A DNA stretch of 64,000 nucleotides from an uncultured bacterium (GTDB lineage Bacteria; Bacillota; Clostridia; Oscillospirales; Ruminococcaceae). A program made the position numbers and the translations under genes. The stretch is taken from positions 1-64,000 of the forward strand of contig CAJMSD010000009.1 in NCBI GenBank assembly GCA_905215965.1, given 5' to 3'. The notes beneath the pieces are model-generated. The model had not been told where the DNA came from. It worked only from the letters and a program-made list of their open reading frames with translations, and searched no databases. The stretch's first letter is position 1. The number at the start of each line of letters is the position of its first letter. Positions 48,425 through 57,815 of this stretch are shown piece after piece.

Positions 48425-49496
48425 CAGAATTTCCATATCAATTTTCGGAGAATCGCACGGTCCTGCGATCGGAGTTATTATTGATAATCTTCCGCCCGGA
48501 GAATATATAGATATTGAAGAGCTTGGACGTTTTATGAAGCGCCGTGCTCCGAAAAAGGACGGAACTACGACCTCAAGAAGCGAAAAGGATATGCCGCAGA
48601 TCTTATCGGGAGTTCTTAATCACAGAACAACAGGTACGCCGCTTTGCGCTTTTATTCAAAATACCGATGTTCATTCCGGAGATTATTCAAATGTGTCAAG
48701 GCTTGCGCGTCCCGGTCATGCCGACTATACGGGAGCAGTCAGATACAAAGGCTTTAACGATGTAAGAGGCGGAGGTCATTTCTCCGGCCGTCTTACAGCT
48801 CCGCTGTGCTTTGCAGGAGCTGTCTGCGGACAAATTCTTGAACGCAGGGGAATTTATACGGGCGCGCATATTGCAGAGATCCATAATATAAAGGATAAGC
48901 CTTTTGATAATATCACTGTTTCCAGACAGGACATAATCGATGTAAGATATAAGGAATTTCCTGTGATAAATGACAAAAAAGGAAAACTCATGCAGGAGGA
49001 TATCCAAAAGGCTCGGCTTAGCTGCGAATCGCTCGGCGGAATTATTGAATGTGCTTCGGTAAATGTGCCGGCAGGCATAGGTTCGCCGATATTTGACGGA
49101 CTTGAGAATTCTATTGCACAGCTTATATTTGGTATTCCTGCTGTTAAAGGACTTGAATTCGGCGCAGGCTTCAGTACGGCAAAAATGCTTGGAAGCCAGA
49201 ATAATGATGACTTTTATGTTGACGAGCACGGACGTATAGTTACAAAAACAAATAATCACGGCGGAATTCTCGGCGGCATCTCATCGGGTATGCCAATTAT
49301 TCTGAGAGTTGCGGTAAAGCCTACTCCGTCGATAGCAAAGCCGCAGGAAACCATTGACTATCATGAGTTGAAGAACGAGGAGCTTATTGTTAAAGGTCGT
49401 CATGACCCGTGCATAGTTCCGCGCGCAGTACCGTGTGTTGAATCTGCTGTGAATATTGCACTACTCGCACATATGCTTGATTATCCGAATTTTTAA
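48405..49496 (+). CDS. aroC: Chorismate synthase
   Basis: Last common aromatic step, using reduced FMN to make chorismate. 363 residues. Conserved segments: FGESHGPAIGVIIDNLPPG, RPGHADYTGAVRY, RGGGHFSGRLTAP and the C-terminal GRHDPCIVPRAVPCVES. The ATG overlaps the aroA coding region and is preceded by GGAGG. Its end is 14 bases before the DUF4364 gene, which is probably co-transcribed. Confidence 0.97.
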   Translation: MSSLWNNRISISIFGESHGPAIGVIIDNLPPGEYIDIEELGRFMKRRAPKKDGTTTSRSEKDMPQILSGVLNHRTTGTPLCAFIQNTDVHSGDYSNVSRLARPGHADYTGAVRYKGFNDVRGGGHFSGRLTAPLCFAGAVCGQILERRGIYTGAHIAEIHNIKDKPFDNITVSRQDIIDVRYKEFPVINDKKGKLMQEDIQKARLSCESLGGIIECASVNVPAGIGSPIFDGLENSIAQLIFGIPAVKGLEFGAGFSTAKMLGSQNNDDFYVDEHGRIVTKTNNHGGILGGISSGMPIILRVAVKPTPSIAKPQETIDYHELKNEELIVKGRHDPCIVPRAVPCVESAVNIALLAHMLDYPNF

Positions 49497-49510
49497 TGAG
49501 GTAGATATAT

Positions 49511-50104
49511 ATGCAGGACGAAAATATCATGAAAATGTCGGAAATGGCTGATATGGCAATAAAAGACGTTCCCACGCTCAATATTTTGATATGTTATTTG
49601 CTTTATAAAATCGATAAACCGATAGAACCGGAACAGCTTTATGAAATTGCCGTAAATACAGGACTTGTAAATTATTTTTATTATCAGGATTCAATTGATT
49701 ATCTCATTAAAAGCGAATGTATTGCGATCGAGACTCAATCTGATTCTTCCGAGTGCTATATTCTTACTTTAAAGGGCAAAGAATGCGCAAAAGAGCTTAA
49801 AAAATATGCTCCAAAATCACACAGAGATAAGCTTGTACTTGCTGCATTAAGGTATTTTACACGTTTGAAATATGAACAGGAGATCAAGATCGAATATATT
49901 CCGCTTGAAAATGGATATTATACTCACGTTAGATGTCTTGACCGAGTTAATGATTTAATGGATCTGAAGCTGTATGCTCCGGATCTCACGCAGGCAAAAT
50001 TGCTTGGAGAAAAGATAATGCTTAATCCGTCCGGATTTTACGGAAAAGTCGTTGAGCTTGGATTGTCCAACGAGGAAATTCCCTATGATCTTACCGATAA
50101 TTAA
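49511..50104 (+). CDS. DUF4364 family winged-helix protein
   Basis: 197 residues. The N-terminal half resembles a winged-helix DNA-binding domain (LNILICYLLYKIDKPIEPEQLYEIA), followed by YFYYQDSIDYLIKSE and a beta-rich C-terminal half (YILTLKGKECAKELKKYAP). The DUF4364 family is widespread in Clostridia and often annotated as a regulator without a known target. It may regulate the aro genes it follows, but this is a guess. GAGGTAG-like ribosome site upstream, strong terminator downstream. Confidence 0.85.
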   Translation: MQDENIMKMSEMADMAIKDVPTLNILICYLLYKIDKPIEPEQLYEIAVNTGLVNYFYYQDSIDYLIKSECIAIETQSDSSECYILTLKGKECAKELKKYAPKSHRDKLVLAALRYFTRLKYEQEIKIEYIPLENGYYTHVRCLDRVNDLMDLKLYAPDLTQAKLLGEKIMLNPSGFYGKVVELGLSNEEIPYDLTDN

Positions 50105-50154
50105 TTTTAAGAAAAATATCCTCTGACTTTAGGATGGTACGCATAAAGAAGCTT

Positions 50155-50192
50155 AAGCCCCGAAGTAACTTCCAATAGTTACTTCGGGGCTT
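50155..50192. terminator. Terminator at end of aro operon
   Basis: Perfect 16-base-pair stem, AAGCCCCGAAGTAACT and its complement, around a six-base loop. Followed by TTGTTG on the plus strand; the minus-strand lipoprotein gene can use it too. Confidence 0.9.
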
Positions 50193-50251
50193 GTTGTACA
50201 TATTCAATTATTCGCATAAATCAGGATTAGTTTATATTTATGGGTATAAAA

Positions 50252-50953
50252 TTAAAATCGACAGGCAATAATTTTTCCATCACGTCCGCGAACCATAAGA
50301 AATGCTCCCCATTCATATATTCTGTCAAGTCCTGAACCATCTTCAAGTTTGCCCGACGGCATACAAGGATATATGTACCAAATATCATATTCATCATAAT
50401 ATTCAATATAATACACAGGCGTTGTTCTTTCAACAATTGCAAGCTTAACTCCATTTTTAACGCAATAATCAGCCTCTACCTGATCGATAAAATCTTGTCC
50501 CAATACTTCAATGAAAACATCCTTGGATTTTACAATTAAATCCTGTTTATCAGTTATTTCACCCAAAGTACTGTTTTCAATTTTTGAAACGTTATCCATA
50601 AAAAAGTCTATTTCATTATCGTAGATAATGTGTTCAGAACCATTAAATACATCATAAGGATCTTTATAATATCCATTCCAGAGCTTATAGCATACATATT
50701 CAATTGCTTTAAAATATTGATTATAATCACTGCTTTCAATTGCCGCATCTGTTGCCTCTGTTGTAGTACCCATTGTTGTTTCAGCAGTGGTATTATTTTT
50801 AATATCTGTTGTAGTGCTTACTATTGTTTCATTAGTCGTTTTTTCATTAATAATTGTTGCAGAATTCTCAAGATCTATTTCACCACTTTCTTTATGATTA
50901 CATGAGCAAAGAGAAATCATCAAAAAAACTAATAATAATTTAGTATATTTCAT
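50252..50953 (-). CDS. Putative lipoprotein, function unknown
   Basis: Predicted lipoprotein of 233 residues. The ATG at 50953 is preferred to one at 50965, which directly abuts the GGAG site. Signal peptide MKYTKLLLVFLMISLCSC with a lipobox LCSC, then about 50 Thr/Asn/Glu-rich linker residues. The remaining 150 residues hold a helical part (YFKAIEYVCYKLWNGYYKD) and a C-terminal beta part (PVYYIEYYDEYDIWYIYP, then VRGRDGKIIACRF). No family recognised. It has a perfect sigma-A promoter and appears monocistronic. Confidence 0.72.
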   Translation of the reverse strand: MKYTKLLLVFLMISLCSCNHKESGEIDLENSATIINEKTTNETIVSTTTDIKNNTTAETTMGTTTEATDAAIESSDYNQYFKAIEYVCYKLWNGYYKDPYDVFNGSEHIIYDNEIDFFMDNVSKIENSTLGEITDKQDLIVKSKDVFIEVLGQDFIDQVEADYCVKNGVKLAIVERTTPVYYIEYYDEYDIWYIYPCMPSGKLEDGSGLDRIYEWGAFLMVRGRDGKIIACRF

Positions 50954-50996
50954 GTATTTTAACATCTCCTCGAAAATATTGATTAATCTTAGTAAT

Positions 50997-51025
50997 ATTA
51001 TACATCAAGCCTATTACATTGTCAA
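50997..51025 (-). promoter_or_regulatory. Sigma-A promoter of the minus-strand lipoprotein
   Basis: TTGACA (51020-51025) and TATAAT (50997-51002) on the minus strand, 17-base spacer, 43 bases before the ATG. Confidence 0.85.
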
Positions 51026-51036
51026 TTGTAATAACA

Positions 51037-51073
51037 CCATAGCACTTTTGACTGAAAATCATAAGCGCTATGG
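51037..51073 (-). terminator. Terminator after U32 gene
   Basis: CCATAGC and GCTATGG arms with a 23-base interior that partly pairs; a T-rich tail follows on the minus strand. It ends the mltG/U32 transcript 60 bases past the stop. Confidence 0.65.
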
Positions 51074-51132
51074 CGAAAATTTTTTATGAGCGTCCGACTT
51101 TGAATCGGGGATATTTTGTAACATTACGGTGA

Positions 51133-52362
51133 TTATTTGGTAATACCTTTGATCTCGCGTCTGATGAAAGTTCCATTCGGAAAAACAAGATCTGATTTAA
51201 AATAAAATTTCATCATTGCATGATTTACGGTGTCGATTTCTTCTCCGTTTTCATTGTATAGCTTATTCGGAGTCAGGAGTACAGGATTTTCGGAAGGAGG
51301 AAGAATTTCAAGCTCGTCACCAAGAAAAAATCTGTTGCGCTGAGTGCAGTAAACAACACCGTCGCAGCATTTATCGACAACTGCAACAACATCGTAATTG
51401 CGAATATATCCGCTGTTTTCGTAGTATTGAGAATTCTCGGGAGTTCCGAAGAAAAATCCGTTACAATATTTTCTGTGACTAACTTTGTAGACCTCACTTT
51501 GGATTTGATCGGAAAGCTTGAAATTATCAGGATCTTTGTAAAATTCATCGACTGCCATTCGATAAGCATTAGTAACAACGGCTACATAGTAAGCGGACTT
51601 TGCGCGTCCCTCTATTTTTAAGCTTGTTACGCCTGCTTGCGCAAGCTTGTCGATATGTTCGATCATACACAGATCCTTGGAATTAAGAATATAAGTGCCT
51701 TTTTCGTCCTCAAAAATCGGGAAATATTCTCCAGGACGCTTTTCTTCCATAAGATGATATCCCCAACGGCACGGCTGTGCGCATTCGCCGCGATTAGCGT
51801 CACGTTGAACAAGATACTGTGAGAGGAGACATCTGCCTGAAAACGAAACACACATTGCGCCGTGTACGAAAGCTTCAATGTCAAGCTCCGGAGATGTTTT
51901 TGCACGTATTTCAGCGATTTCATCAAGAGAAAGCTCTCTTGCGAGAACGATTCGTTTTGCTCCCATGTTATACAGTTCACGTGCAGTAACATAATTAACA
52001 ATTCCAGTTTGTGTTGAAATATGTATTTCCATATCAGGAGCATATTTTTTAATAAGCGACAGTAATCCGATGTCTGCTACGATCATAGCGTCGATCTCTG
52101 CATCAACTGCTTCCTGCACAAATTTTTCAAAGTAAGGAATTTCATTGTTGCGCGGCAGCGTATTGCAGGTCAGATAAACCTCAACGTTTTTGCTGTGAGC
52201 CTTCTTTACGGCAGCGGCAAGCTGTTCAAAATCAAAATTGAGCGGCGATGCCCTCATTCCGAAATTTTTTCTGCCGAGATAAACGGCATCAGCTCCATAC
52301 ATAAGCGCCGTGTTAAAACATTCGGTATCTCCTGCAGGAGACAAAACTTCAAGATTATACAT
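51133..52362 (-). CDS. Peptidase U32 family protein (tRNA/rRNA hydroxylation type)
   Basis: 409 residues. The signature EAFVHGAMCVSFSGRCLLSQ, followed by RGECAQPCRW, defines U32; the Cys residues there and in KDLCMIE are thought to hold an iron-sulfur cluster. Despite the peptidase name, close relatives (TrhP, RlhA) take part in RNA hydroxylation, and Firmicute trhP genes lie close to mltG, as here. The start overlaps the mltG stop by one base. GDxECFNTALMYGADAVYLG at the N-terminus is also typical. Which RNA position it serves cannot be read from sequence. Confidence 0.9.
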   Translation of the reverse strand: MYNLEVLSPAGDTECFNTALMYGADAVYLGRKNFGMRASPLNFDFEQLAAAVKKAHSKNVEVYLTCNTLPRNNEIPYFEKFVQEAVDAEIDAMIVADIGLLSLIKKYAPDMEIHISTQTGIVNYVTARELYNMGAKRIVLARELSLDEIAEIRAKTSPELDIEAFVHGAMCVSFSGRCLLSQYLVQRDANRGECAQPCRWGYHLMEEKRPGEYFPIFEDEKGTYILNSKDLCMIEHIDKLAQAGVTSLKIEGRAKSAYYVAVVTNAYRMAVDEFYKDPDNFKLSDQIQSEVYKVSHRKYCNGFFFGTPENSQYYENSGYIRNYDVVAVVDKCCDGVVYCTQRNRFFLGDELEILPPSENPVLLTPNKLYNENGEEIDTVNHAMMKFYFKSDLVFPNGTFIRREIKGITK

Positions 52363-53804
52363 CAGTTGCCCTCCTGTGCAGCAGCGTTAGATGCGGCTTC
52401 AGCTTCTTCATTGATCTGTTTGACCATTTCAATATTTGCATTGTGTTCTTCAAGAGTTGCAGCATAATATGTTATTCCTGTATTTACATTTGCATAGAAA
52501 TAGTAATATTTTGTTTCGGTCTCATAGGCTTCAAGAACAGCGTCGATAGCGTCTGTTCCTGGATTTCCGATAGCTCCCGGAGGAAGTCCGACACCCTCGT
52601 AGGTGTTGTAAGCGTCAACGATAACCTGATCGTAAACTGCCATGTGCGGCTTGATGACATTTTCGGCATAAAGTCTTGTAGGATCTGATTGAAGCTTGGG
52701 GAATTCTTCTGGAGCGTTAAGTCTGTTCCAGAACACGGAAGCTATAATTCTCATTGACTCTGTATTAGCAGCTTCCTGCTGAACAATAGAAGAAAATGTA
52801 ATCAGCTGATCTAGCGTGAGATTAAGCTCCTCCATGCGTTCATAGCGTGTTGCATATTGTTTTCCGTTGAATTCAACAGGAGACTCCATTTTCTTCTGGA
52901 AGTTACTGTAGATTTTTTGACAAACCTGTTCAGGCTCCATGCCTTCATAGAAGAAGTAAGTATCTGGGAAAATATATCCCTCCATTTTGTTGAATTTCAA
53001 ATTTGAAGTTGATGTAATACGCTCCTCAAATTCAAATCCAAGACCGCCTGCATTAAAGTTGAATATGAAATCATCGGCAGAGCAAATACCGTCCTGTTCA
53101 AGGATATCGGCTGCTTCATAAATTGAAATTCCTTCAGGGAAAGTAACCGCAATAGATTCCTTGTTGGCATCTTCCGTTGTAGTGAGTTCTTTTATTATAG
53201 TTTCGTAAGCCATATTCGGACGGACGAAATGCTCGCCTGCGATATAAGCTGATTCTTTACCGCTCCATTTTGTAAAAAGCATAAAGAATTTTGGAGATTT
53301 AATTATTCCTTTTTCTTCAAGAAGCAATGCTATTTCTTCTGTTGTAGATCCTTCCTCAATCTCAATAAGCTGAGTAGTATCAGACTTTCCGATTCCGAAC
53401 ATATCCTTGCCGTACGCGATTATAACCAGCGAAAGGCAAACGGAAATTGAAAGGACAAGTGTTACAAGGATTATAGCACCGGGAATTTTACTTCCGCTTT
53501 TTTTCCTTTTTTTCTTTTTCTTCTTTTGCGGAATATTTTTTGCAGTTTTCGCGTCTGTGTGGCGGACATTATTTTTGATATTGTGAGATGAATTCGGCGT
53601 AGCTTTTCTTATTTTTACTCCCTCGTCCGGGATAACCTTTTTCTCGGGCTGAGGTTCGTTATTTGCAGCCTTATCAAGAGAATCGTCGGCATTTGACGAA
53701 TCTGTCGATTCGGTTTCCGGCAACTGAGATTTCTCAGCAGAATTGCGGCTTTTCTCGACTTCGTTAAGTATTTCGTTTAAAATGTCTTTATCATTATTCT
53801 GCAC
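52362..53804 (-). CDS. mltG: Endolytic murein transglycosylase MltG
   Basis: Cuts nascent peptidoglycan strands to set glycan length. 480 residues. The first 105 residues are an acidic then very basic cytoplasmic region (KKKKKKRKK), followed by one membrane helix (about 113-132), a LysM-like region (IEEGSTTEEIALLLEEKGII) and the YceG domain. The catalytic Glu is in TFSSIVQQEAANTE (about 352), and GLPPGAIGNPG is a conserved loop. Upstream 5-FCL overlaps its start by 11 bases; U32 follows with a one-base overlap. Confidence 0.95.
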   Translation of the reverse strand: MQNNDKDILNEILNEVEKSRNSAEKSQLPETESTDSSNADDSLDKAANNEPQPEKKVIPDEGVKIRKATPNSSHNIKNNVRHTDAKTAKNIPQKKKKKKRKKSGSKIPGAIILVTLVLSISVCLSLVIIAYGKDMFGIGKSDTTQLIEIEEGSTTEEIALLLEEKGIIKSPKFFMLFTKWSGKESAYIAGEHFVRPNMAYETIIKELTTTEDANKESIAVTFPEGISIYEAADILEQDGICSADDFIFNFNAGGLGFEFEERITSTSNLKFNKMEGYIFPDTYFFYEGMEPEQVCQKIYSNFQKKMESPVEFNGKQYATRYERMEELNLTLDQLITFSSIVQQEAANTESMRIIASVFWNRLNAPEEFPKLQSDPTRLYAENVIKPHMAVYDQVIVDAYNTYEGVGLPPGAIGNPGTDAIDAVLEAYETETKYYYFYANVNTGITYYAATLEEHNANIEMVKQINEEAEAASNAAAQEGN

Positions 53805-54357
53805 TGCATAGCACCATCCTTTTATCTGTTAAAATAGAGTTTACGCGTATATCATGATCTTCAAAGGGAAGTTCCTTTACAATTAATTCGTCAAAGTTAA
53901 TGCCTATTGAATACACCTGCGGATCAGCCGAAAGAAAACGATCGTAAAATCCGCCGCCGTAGCCAAGTCTGCAGCCGTTTTCAGAAAAAGCAAGCGCAGG
54001 AACGATACAAACTGTTTTTTCTGTCAAAAGGGGAATATTCTCCGATGTAGGCGGCTCGGGAATATTAAATCTGCCGGGTTTAAGCTCGCCGAGAGAATTT
54101 ACACAATGAAAGGTCATTATTCCGTCTGCGGAACATTTTGGAAATGCGATCGGAATATTTGATTCGATAAGTCTGTTTGCCAAAGCAGATGTCCCGAACT
54201 CCGAGCCTATAGAAGCATAAAGAAGTATCGTATCTGCGTTGATAACGCGCGGCAGACTTATAATTTTTTCAATAGCTGCCGATTCTTTTTCAAATCGGCA
54301 TTGTATGTTTTCTCTCAGTTCTGCAAAGTTTCGCCTTAAAATAGATTTATTGTTCAT
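53794..54357 (-). CDS. 5-formyltetrahydrofolate cyclo-ligase
   Basis: Converts 5-formyl-THF to methenyl-THF using ATP. 187 residues from the ATG at 54357 (a GTG nine bases upstream is also possible). Diagnostic segments are SILRRNFAELREN at the start, the middle PKCSADGIMTFH, and GCRLGYGGGFYDRFL for ATP/folate binding. It begins within the end of the DJ-1 gene, without a good ribosome site, so it relies on translational coupling. Folate link: ThyX is encoded in the same run. Confidence 0.94.
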   Translation of the reverse strand: MNNKSILRRNFAELRENIQCRFEKESAAIEKIISLPRVINADTILLYASIGSEFGTSALANRLIESNIPIAFPKCSADGIMTFHCVNSLGELKPGRFNIPEPPTSENIPLLTEKTVCIVPALAFSENGCRLGYGGGFYDRFLSADPQVYSIGINFDELIVKELPFEDHDIRVNSILTDKRMVLCSAE

Positions 54358-54901
54358 AATTTTCACAGAGCATTGATTTTCTGATGCGTGCGCTGTCAGC
54401 CTCGGATTTAAGCGCGCTTACAAGCTTGAGGCCAAAATCAACAGAAACTCCCGGGCCCTTTGCAGTAATGATATTGCCGTCCTGAACGACTGAAGCTGTA
54501 CCGATCTTAGCGCCATCGAGCTGAGATTCGAATCCCTCATAGCAAACGGCAGTTTTGCCTGCAAGAATTCCTCTGTGGCCAAGAATTGAAGGAGCCGCGC
54601 AAATTGCAGCTATAAATTTATTATTTTTAACGCAGAAGTCAATTGCTTCCTGAACATAGGAATTCTTTTCAAGATTAAGAGTTCCGGGCATACCTCCGGG
54701 AAGAACGATCATTTCAAGCTCGTCATTGAGCGGAACTTCCTGAGCGATAGTATCGCATACGACGGGAATTCCGTGAGCGCCGACAATAATATTATCTCCG
54801 ACGCCGACAACTGTCACGTCTTTTTCACTTCTTCTGAGAATATCGATAGAAGTAATAGCTTCGATCTCTTCGAAGCCGCCTGCAAGGTAAACGTAAATCA
54901 T
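54347..54901 (-). CDS. DJ-1/PfpI family protein
   Basis: 184 residues. The family nucleophile Cys lies in AAICAAPSILG (about residue 104), and the N-terminal YVYLAGGFEEIEAITSIDIL plus VVLPGGMPGT-like segment (IVLPGGMPGTLN) match the YajL/ThiJ branch. Members act as redox-linked hydrolases or deglycases, the true role being debated. Ends inside the 5-FCL gene start, giving tight coupling. Confidence 0.92.
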   Translation of the reverse strand: MIYVYLAGGFEEIEAITSIDILRRSEKDVTVVGVGDNIIVGAHGIPVVCDTIAQEVPLNDELEMIVLPGGMPGTLNLEKNSYVQEAIDFCVKNNKFIAAICAAPSILGHRGILAGKTAVCYEGFESQLDGAKIGTASVVQDGNIITAKGPGVSVDFGLKLVSALKSEADSARIRKSMLCENYEQ

Positions 54902-54934
54902 AATTATCCTCCAATAGCCGTTAAACGGCGTTTC

Positions 54935-55825
54935 TTATTTAAAAGTGATTATATATTTATTCAAAAGGAAAGCCGGCTTATATGAAAGCTTTGATTTTCT
55001 CAGCCCTTCAAGACCAAGATCCTCCTCGCGGTTTATATAGCGGCAGTCGGAAGCAAATTCGGCAGCAAATAAGTTGTTTATACCGGTATAAATCCCGTTA
55101 TGTGAAGTATCTGCCTTTTCAATGTGGACACAAAAAGTATCTCCGCCGATTTCCTCGCCTAAAGTAACAGCCGCTGTTTTTCCGTTTATTCTTATCAATC
55201 CGCCTTTAAGGTCAAGCTCGTTAAAATAGGTAAAAAACGTATTAATGGCATACTGTTCGGCGATGTAGGAGTGATCGTGTTCGCTGCTTTTATTGTTGTA
55301 GGTTTCAGTTAAAAATGCAATGCAGTCATCAATGTCGTTCTCGGCGATTTGAGAGAATTCATAGTCCAACTCCTTGAATCTGGCAAGGTGATTTCTTTTT
55401 GAATGATATTTTTTACCTGAAAGATTTATAAGATCAGACGCATTGTAAATGTAATCAGATCCGTCGCGGTCAAGCTCGCATTCAAACTGACCTCTGTAAA
55501 GCTCGTTAAACATTTCAAGCTGACTGTCGGTAACGCTGCAAAATCTCAGCGGAGCGCCTAAATTGTTGGAAAAAGCTTTAAGCTCGCTGACAAGCTCGCG
55601 AAAATCACCGTATCCTGCGGGAAATGAAACAGCCGGTATATTATCATCGGCAGCGAAAGCGCAGGTGATATAATAATCCTGAAAAAATGTGATTTTTGAT
55701 TCTGCCAGTCTTTTCCAAGCCATATTATTGGCAAAGCTATATTCGCAGCCCATAAAGCCTGAGAATTTCAGCGCAGTATTGATCCGTTCCTTATCGGATA
55801 TGTCAATATCTCTGAATTCAAGCAT
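54935..55825 (-). CDS. DUF2156 protein (phosphatidylglycerol lysyltransferase C-domain-like)
   Basis: 296 residues with two GNAT-like halves. YHSKRNHLARFKE and the C-terminal NREEDLGLEGLRKSKLSYKP are characteristic of DUF2156 (LPG_synthase_C). In MprF the domain transfers lysine from tRNA to phosphatidylglycerol; stand-alone cytoplasmic versions like this, without a membrane part, have uncertain targets. GIxGKTAAVTLGEEIGGDTF-like strands (NGKTAAVTLGEEIGGDTF) form the core. It lies 18 bases after thyX in the same direction. Confidence 0.85.
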   Translation of the reverse strand: MLEFRDIDISDKERINTALKFSGFMGCEYSFANNMAWKRLAESKITFFQDYYITCAFAADDNIPAVSFPAGYGDFRELVSELKAFSNNLGAPLRFCSVTDSQLEMFNELYRGQFECELDRDGSDYIYNASDLINLSGKKYHSKRNHLARFKELDYEFSQIAENDIDDCIAFLTETYNNKSSEHDHSYIAEQYAINTFFTYFNELDLKGGLIRINGKTAAVTLGEEIGGDTFCVHIEKADTSHNGIYTGINNLFAAEFASDCRYINREEDLGLEGLRKSKLSYKPAFLLNKYIITFK

Positions 55826-55843
55826 TAAAAAGCCTCCAAAAAA

Positions 55844-56608
55844 TTATTTAAGGTTTTTGAAATATTCTTTAACGTTATTTATATCGCCGCACGACATTTT
55901 GCCCTCCGGACATTTTCCTGTGGCGAGGCATGAAGGACCAGCATTTCTGAAAATATTCGGAGCCTGCTGGCGGCAAAGCTTCAGCATTTCATTAGCCACG
56001 GCACGGATCTCCCACTGAGCGCGGTTGCAGCAGCGATGACGGAAGAAATTAAAAAGCGATCTAACATTCATAGTTACAATAATTTTTGTTTCGCACGCAT
56101 TCGGGAGCACAAATCTTGCGTCCTCGTTAGCTTTTTTACGCGCCTTTGAAAGGGATTCCTTTTCATTCAGTCCCTGAGCGATAAAATCGTTTTTATGCTT
56201 TTCCGTAAGAAGCTTGGCAATTTTTTCATAGCCCTCCTGAATTTCGTCCATTAGCCTGTTATATTCATTCACAGCTTCAGGAATCTTTTCAATTTCAGGC
56301 GGAGTAATAAATTCAAATGCGTTTTCATTAACGTAACGCTGGCTTTTCTGAGAATAAGAAGCAATACGATGTCTTACCAGCTGATGAGAGCAAGCTCTTG
56401 AAATTCCCTCAATTCCAAATGTAAAATAAACGTGTTCAAATACGCTTTCGTGACCGAGAGACATGAGCATATCGATATATGCCGCAGTTTTATCTTCTGA
56501 CAGACCATCTTTCAAAGAAACTATATCGCTGCTTGAATAGCACAATTTAGCGGCTGTAGCGGCGACCTTTTCAGGATCAGGCGTATGTTCGATCAAAGTT
56601 ACTTTCAA
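55844..56608 (-). CDS. thyX: Flavin-dependent thymidylate synthase
   Basis: Makes dTMP from dUMP using FAD, NADPH and methylene-THF. 254 residues. The start is put at TTG 56608 because GGAGGA lies just upstream and the family begins KVTLIEHTPDPE here; the only in-frame ATG is ten codons further out and lies before that site. The ThyX motif RHRIASYSQKSQRY (RHRxxSxxxxS-like) is at about 79-92. The C-terminal NFFRHRCCNRAQWEIR holds the dUMP-binding arginines. It heads the run thyX, DUF2156, DJ-1, 5-FCL, mltG and U32 from its own promoter. Confidence 0.95.
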   Translation of the reverse strand: MKVTLIEHTPDPEKVAATAAKLCYSSSDIVSLKDGLSEDKTAAYIDMLMSLGHESVFEHVYFTFGIEGISRACSHQLVRHRIASYSQKSQRYVNENAFEFITPPEIEKIPEAVNEYNRLMDEIQEGYEKIAKLLTEKHKNDFIAQGLNEKESLSKARKKANEDARFVLPNACETKIIVTMNVRSLFNFFRHRCCNRAQWEIRAVANEMLKLCRQQAPNIFRNAGPSCLATGKCPEGKMSCGDINNVKEYFKNLK

Positions 56609-56684
56609 GAATATTCCTCCGTTCTGAAATACAGTCAATTATGTACTGTAATGCTTATATACATTTAGTAATAATACACTTTAT

Positions 56685-56713
56685 ATTTTAACATTTATTA
56701 AGCTTCAAGTCAA
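56685..56713 (-). promoter_or_regulatory. Sigma-A promoter of thyX run
   Basis: Minus-strand TTGACT (56708-56713) and TAAAAT (56685-56690) with 17 bases between them, about 75 bases before the TTG start. Confidence 0.75.
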
Positions 56714-56728
56714 GGATAAGATACCATT

Positions 56729-57673
56729 TTAAACGAAAATTTTCTCAATTTCCGTATAAGGAATTGTTAGATCGATATCATTGAGATAATAAAGCTCTGA
56801 ATTTTCCGGAAATCTGAAAACAAGTTTATATGCGCATAGAGCCTGATGAAAAATGTTGTATCTGCGATTTTCGCTAATTATTCCGTATTTTCCGTCACCG
56901 AGCACAGGAAGTCCAACGTGAGCAAGATGAGCGCGTATCTGATGAGTACGTCCGGTATAAAGAGTGATCTCAAGAAGTGAAATACCGTTTTTCGACGCTA
57001 ATAGCTTGTATCCCGTTTTAATAGGTTTGCTGCCTTCCTTGCATTGGTCATATACGTGAACAATGTTACCCTTGGTTTCCTTTAAATGATAAGCCGTAAG
57101 CACTCCTTTATCATGCGGAGGTTTTCCGATAACTGCGCATTTATATAACTTTGTAACATTTCCGCAGCGAATCGCTTCATTAATTAGCCGCAGTGACTGA
57201 GCATTTTTTGCAGCAGTTACAAGTCCGCAGGTATTTTTATCGAGTCGGCTGCAAAGCGCCGGAGAAAAAGATGCTTCTGTTTCGGGATCGTAGCCGCCGT
57301 TTTTATAAAGATAATGCTTGATCCTATTGATGAGAGTATCGCTTTCGTGTTCGTTGTCACAGTGAACAGTAAGTCCTGTCGGTTTATTGACAATAATTAC
57401 GTTATCATCTTCATAAACAATATCAAGTTGTAGCGCAGAATTCAAAAAAGTCATGTCTTTAGCTGCCAGTACAGAAGCTGGATTATAATAAATAGTAACT
57501 TCATCGTTTTCGGAAAGATAAGTCGATATATCACATCTTTTTCCGTTCAGTTTTATGTCCTTTTTACGAAAAAGCTTGTACATCAGATTTTTTGGCATTT
57601 CCGGAAGAGCTTTTGTAATAAATTTATCTATACGCTGTCCGCTGTCATTTTTATTTATAACAAATTTAATCAT
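56729..57673 (-). CDS. RluA-family pseudouridine synthase
   Basis: 314 residues from the ATG at 57673, which has AGAGG upstream; an in-frame ATG 26 codons earlier lies before the promoter -10 region. An S4 RNA-binding domain (SGQRIDKFITKALP, about 8-75) precedes the catalytic domain. The catalytic Asp lies in CSRLDKNTCGLV (the HRLDxxTSG motif with Ser replacing His), and GRTHQIRAHLAHVGLPVLGD is also present. RluA/C/D relatives modify 23S rRNA or tRNA; the exact target is unknown. Confidence 0.93.
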   Translation of the reverse strand: MIKFVINKNDSGQRIDKFITKALPEMPKNLMYKLFRKKDIKLNGKRCDISTYLSENDEVTIYYNPASVLAAKDMTFLNSALQLDIVYEDDNVIIVNKPTGLTVHCDNEHESDTLINRIKHYLYKNGGYDPETEASFSPALCSRLDKNTCGLVTAAKNAQSLRLINEAIRCGNVTKLYKCAVIGKPPHDKGVLTAYHLKETKGNIVHVYDQCKEGSKPIKTGYKLLASKNGISLLEITLYTGRTHQIRAHLAHVGLPVLGDGKYGIISENRRYNIFHQALCAYKLVFRFPENSELYYLNDIDLTIPYTEIEKIFV

Positions 57674-57722
57674 GCATAAACCTCTGTAGCTTTTTATAGT
57701 GTACAAAAAATCATTATACTTT

Positions 57723-57751
57723 AGTATAACACAGTAATAACGATAAGTCAA
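57723..57751 (-). promoter_or_regulatory. Sigma-A promoter of RluA-type gene
   Basis: Minus-strand TTGACT (57746-57751) and TATACT (57723-57728), 17-base spacer, 49 bases before the chosen ATG. Confidence 0.75.
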
Positions 57752-57815
57752 TCACGGCATAAAATGATAAATGAATTTAAAAATATAATATGACACAAAA
57801 AAAGGCTTAAAACTA

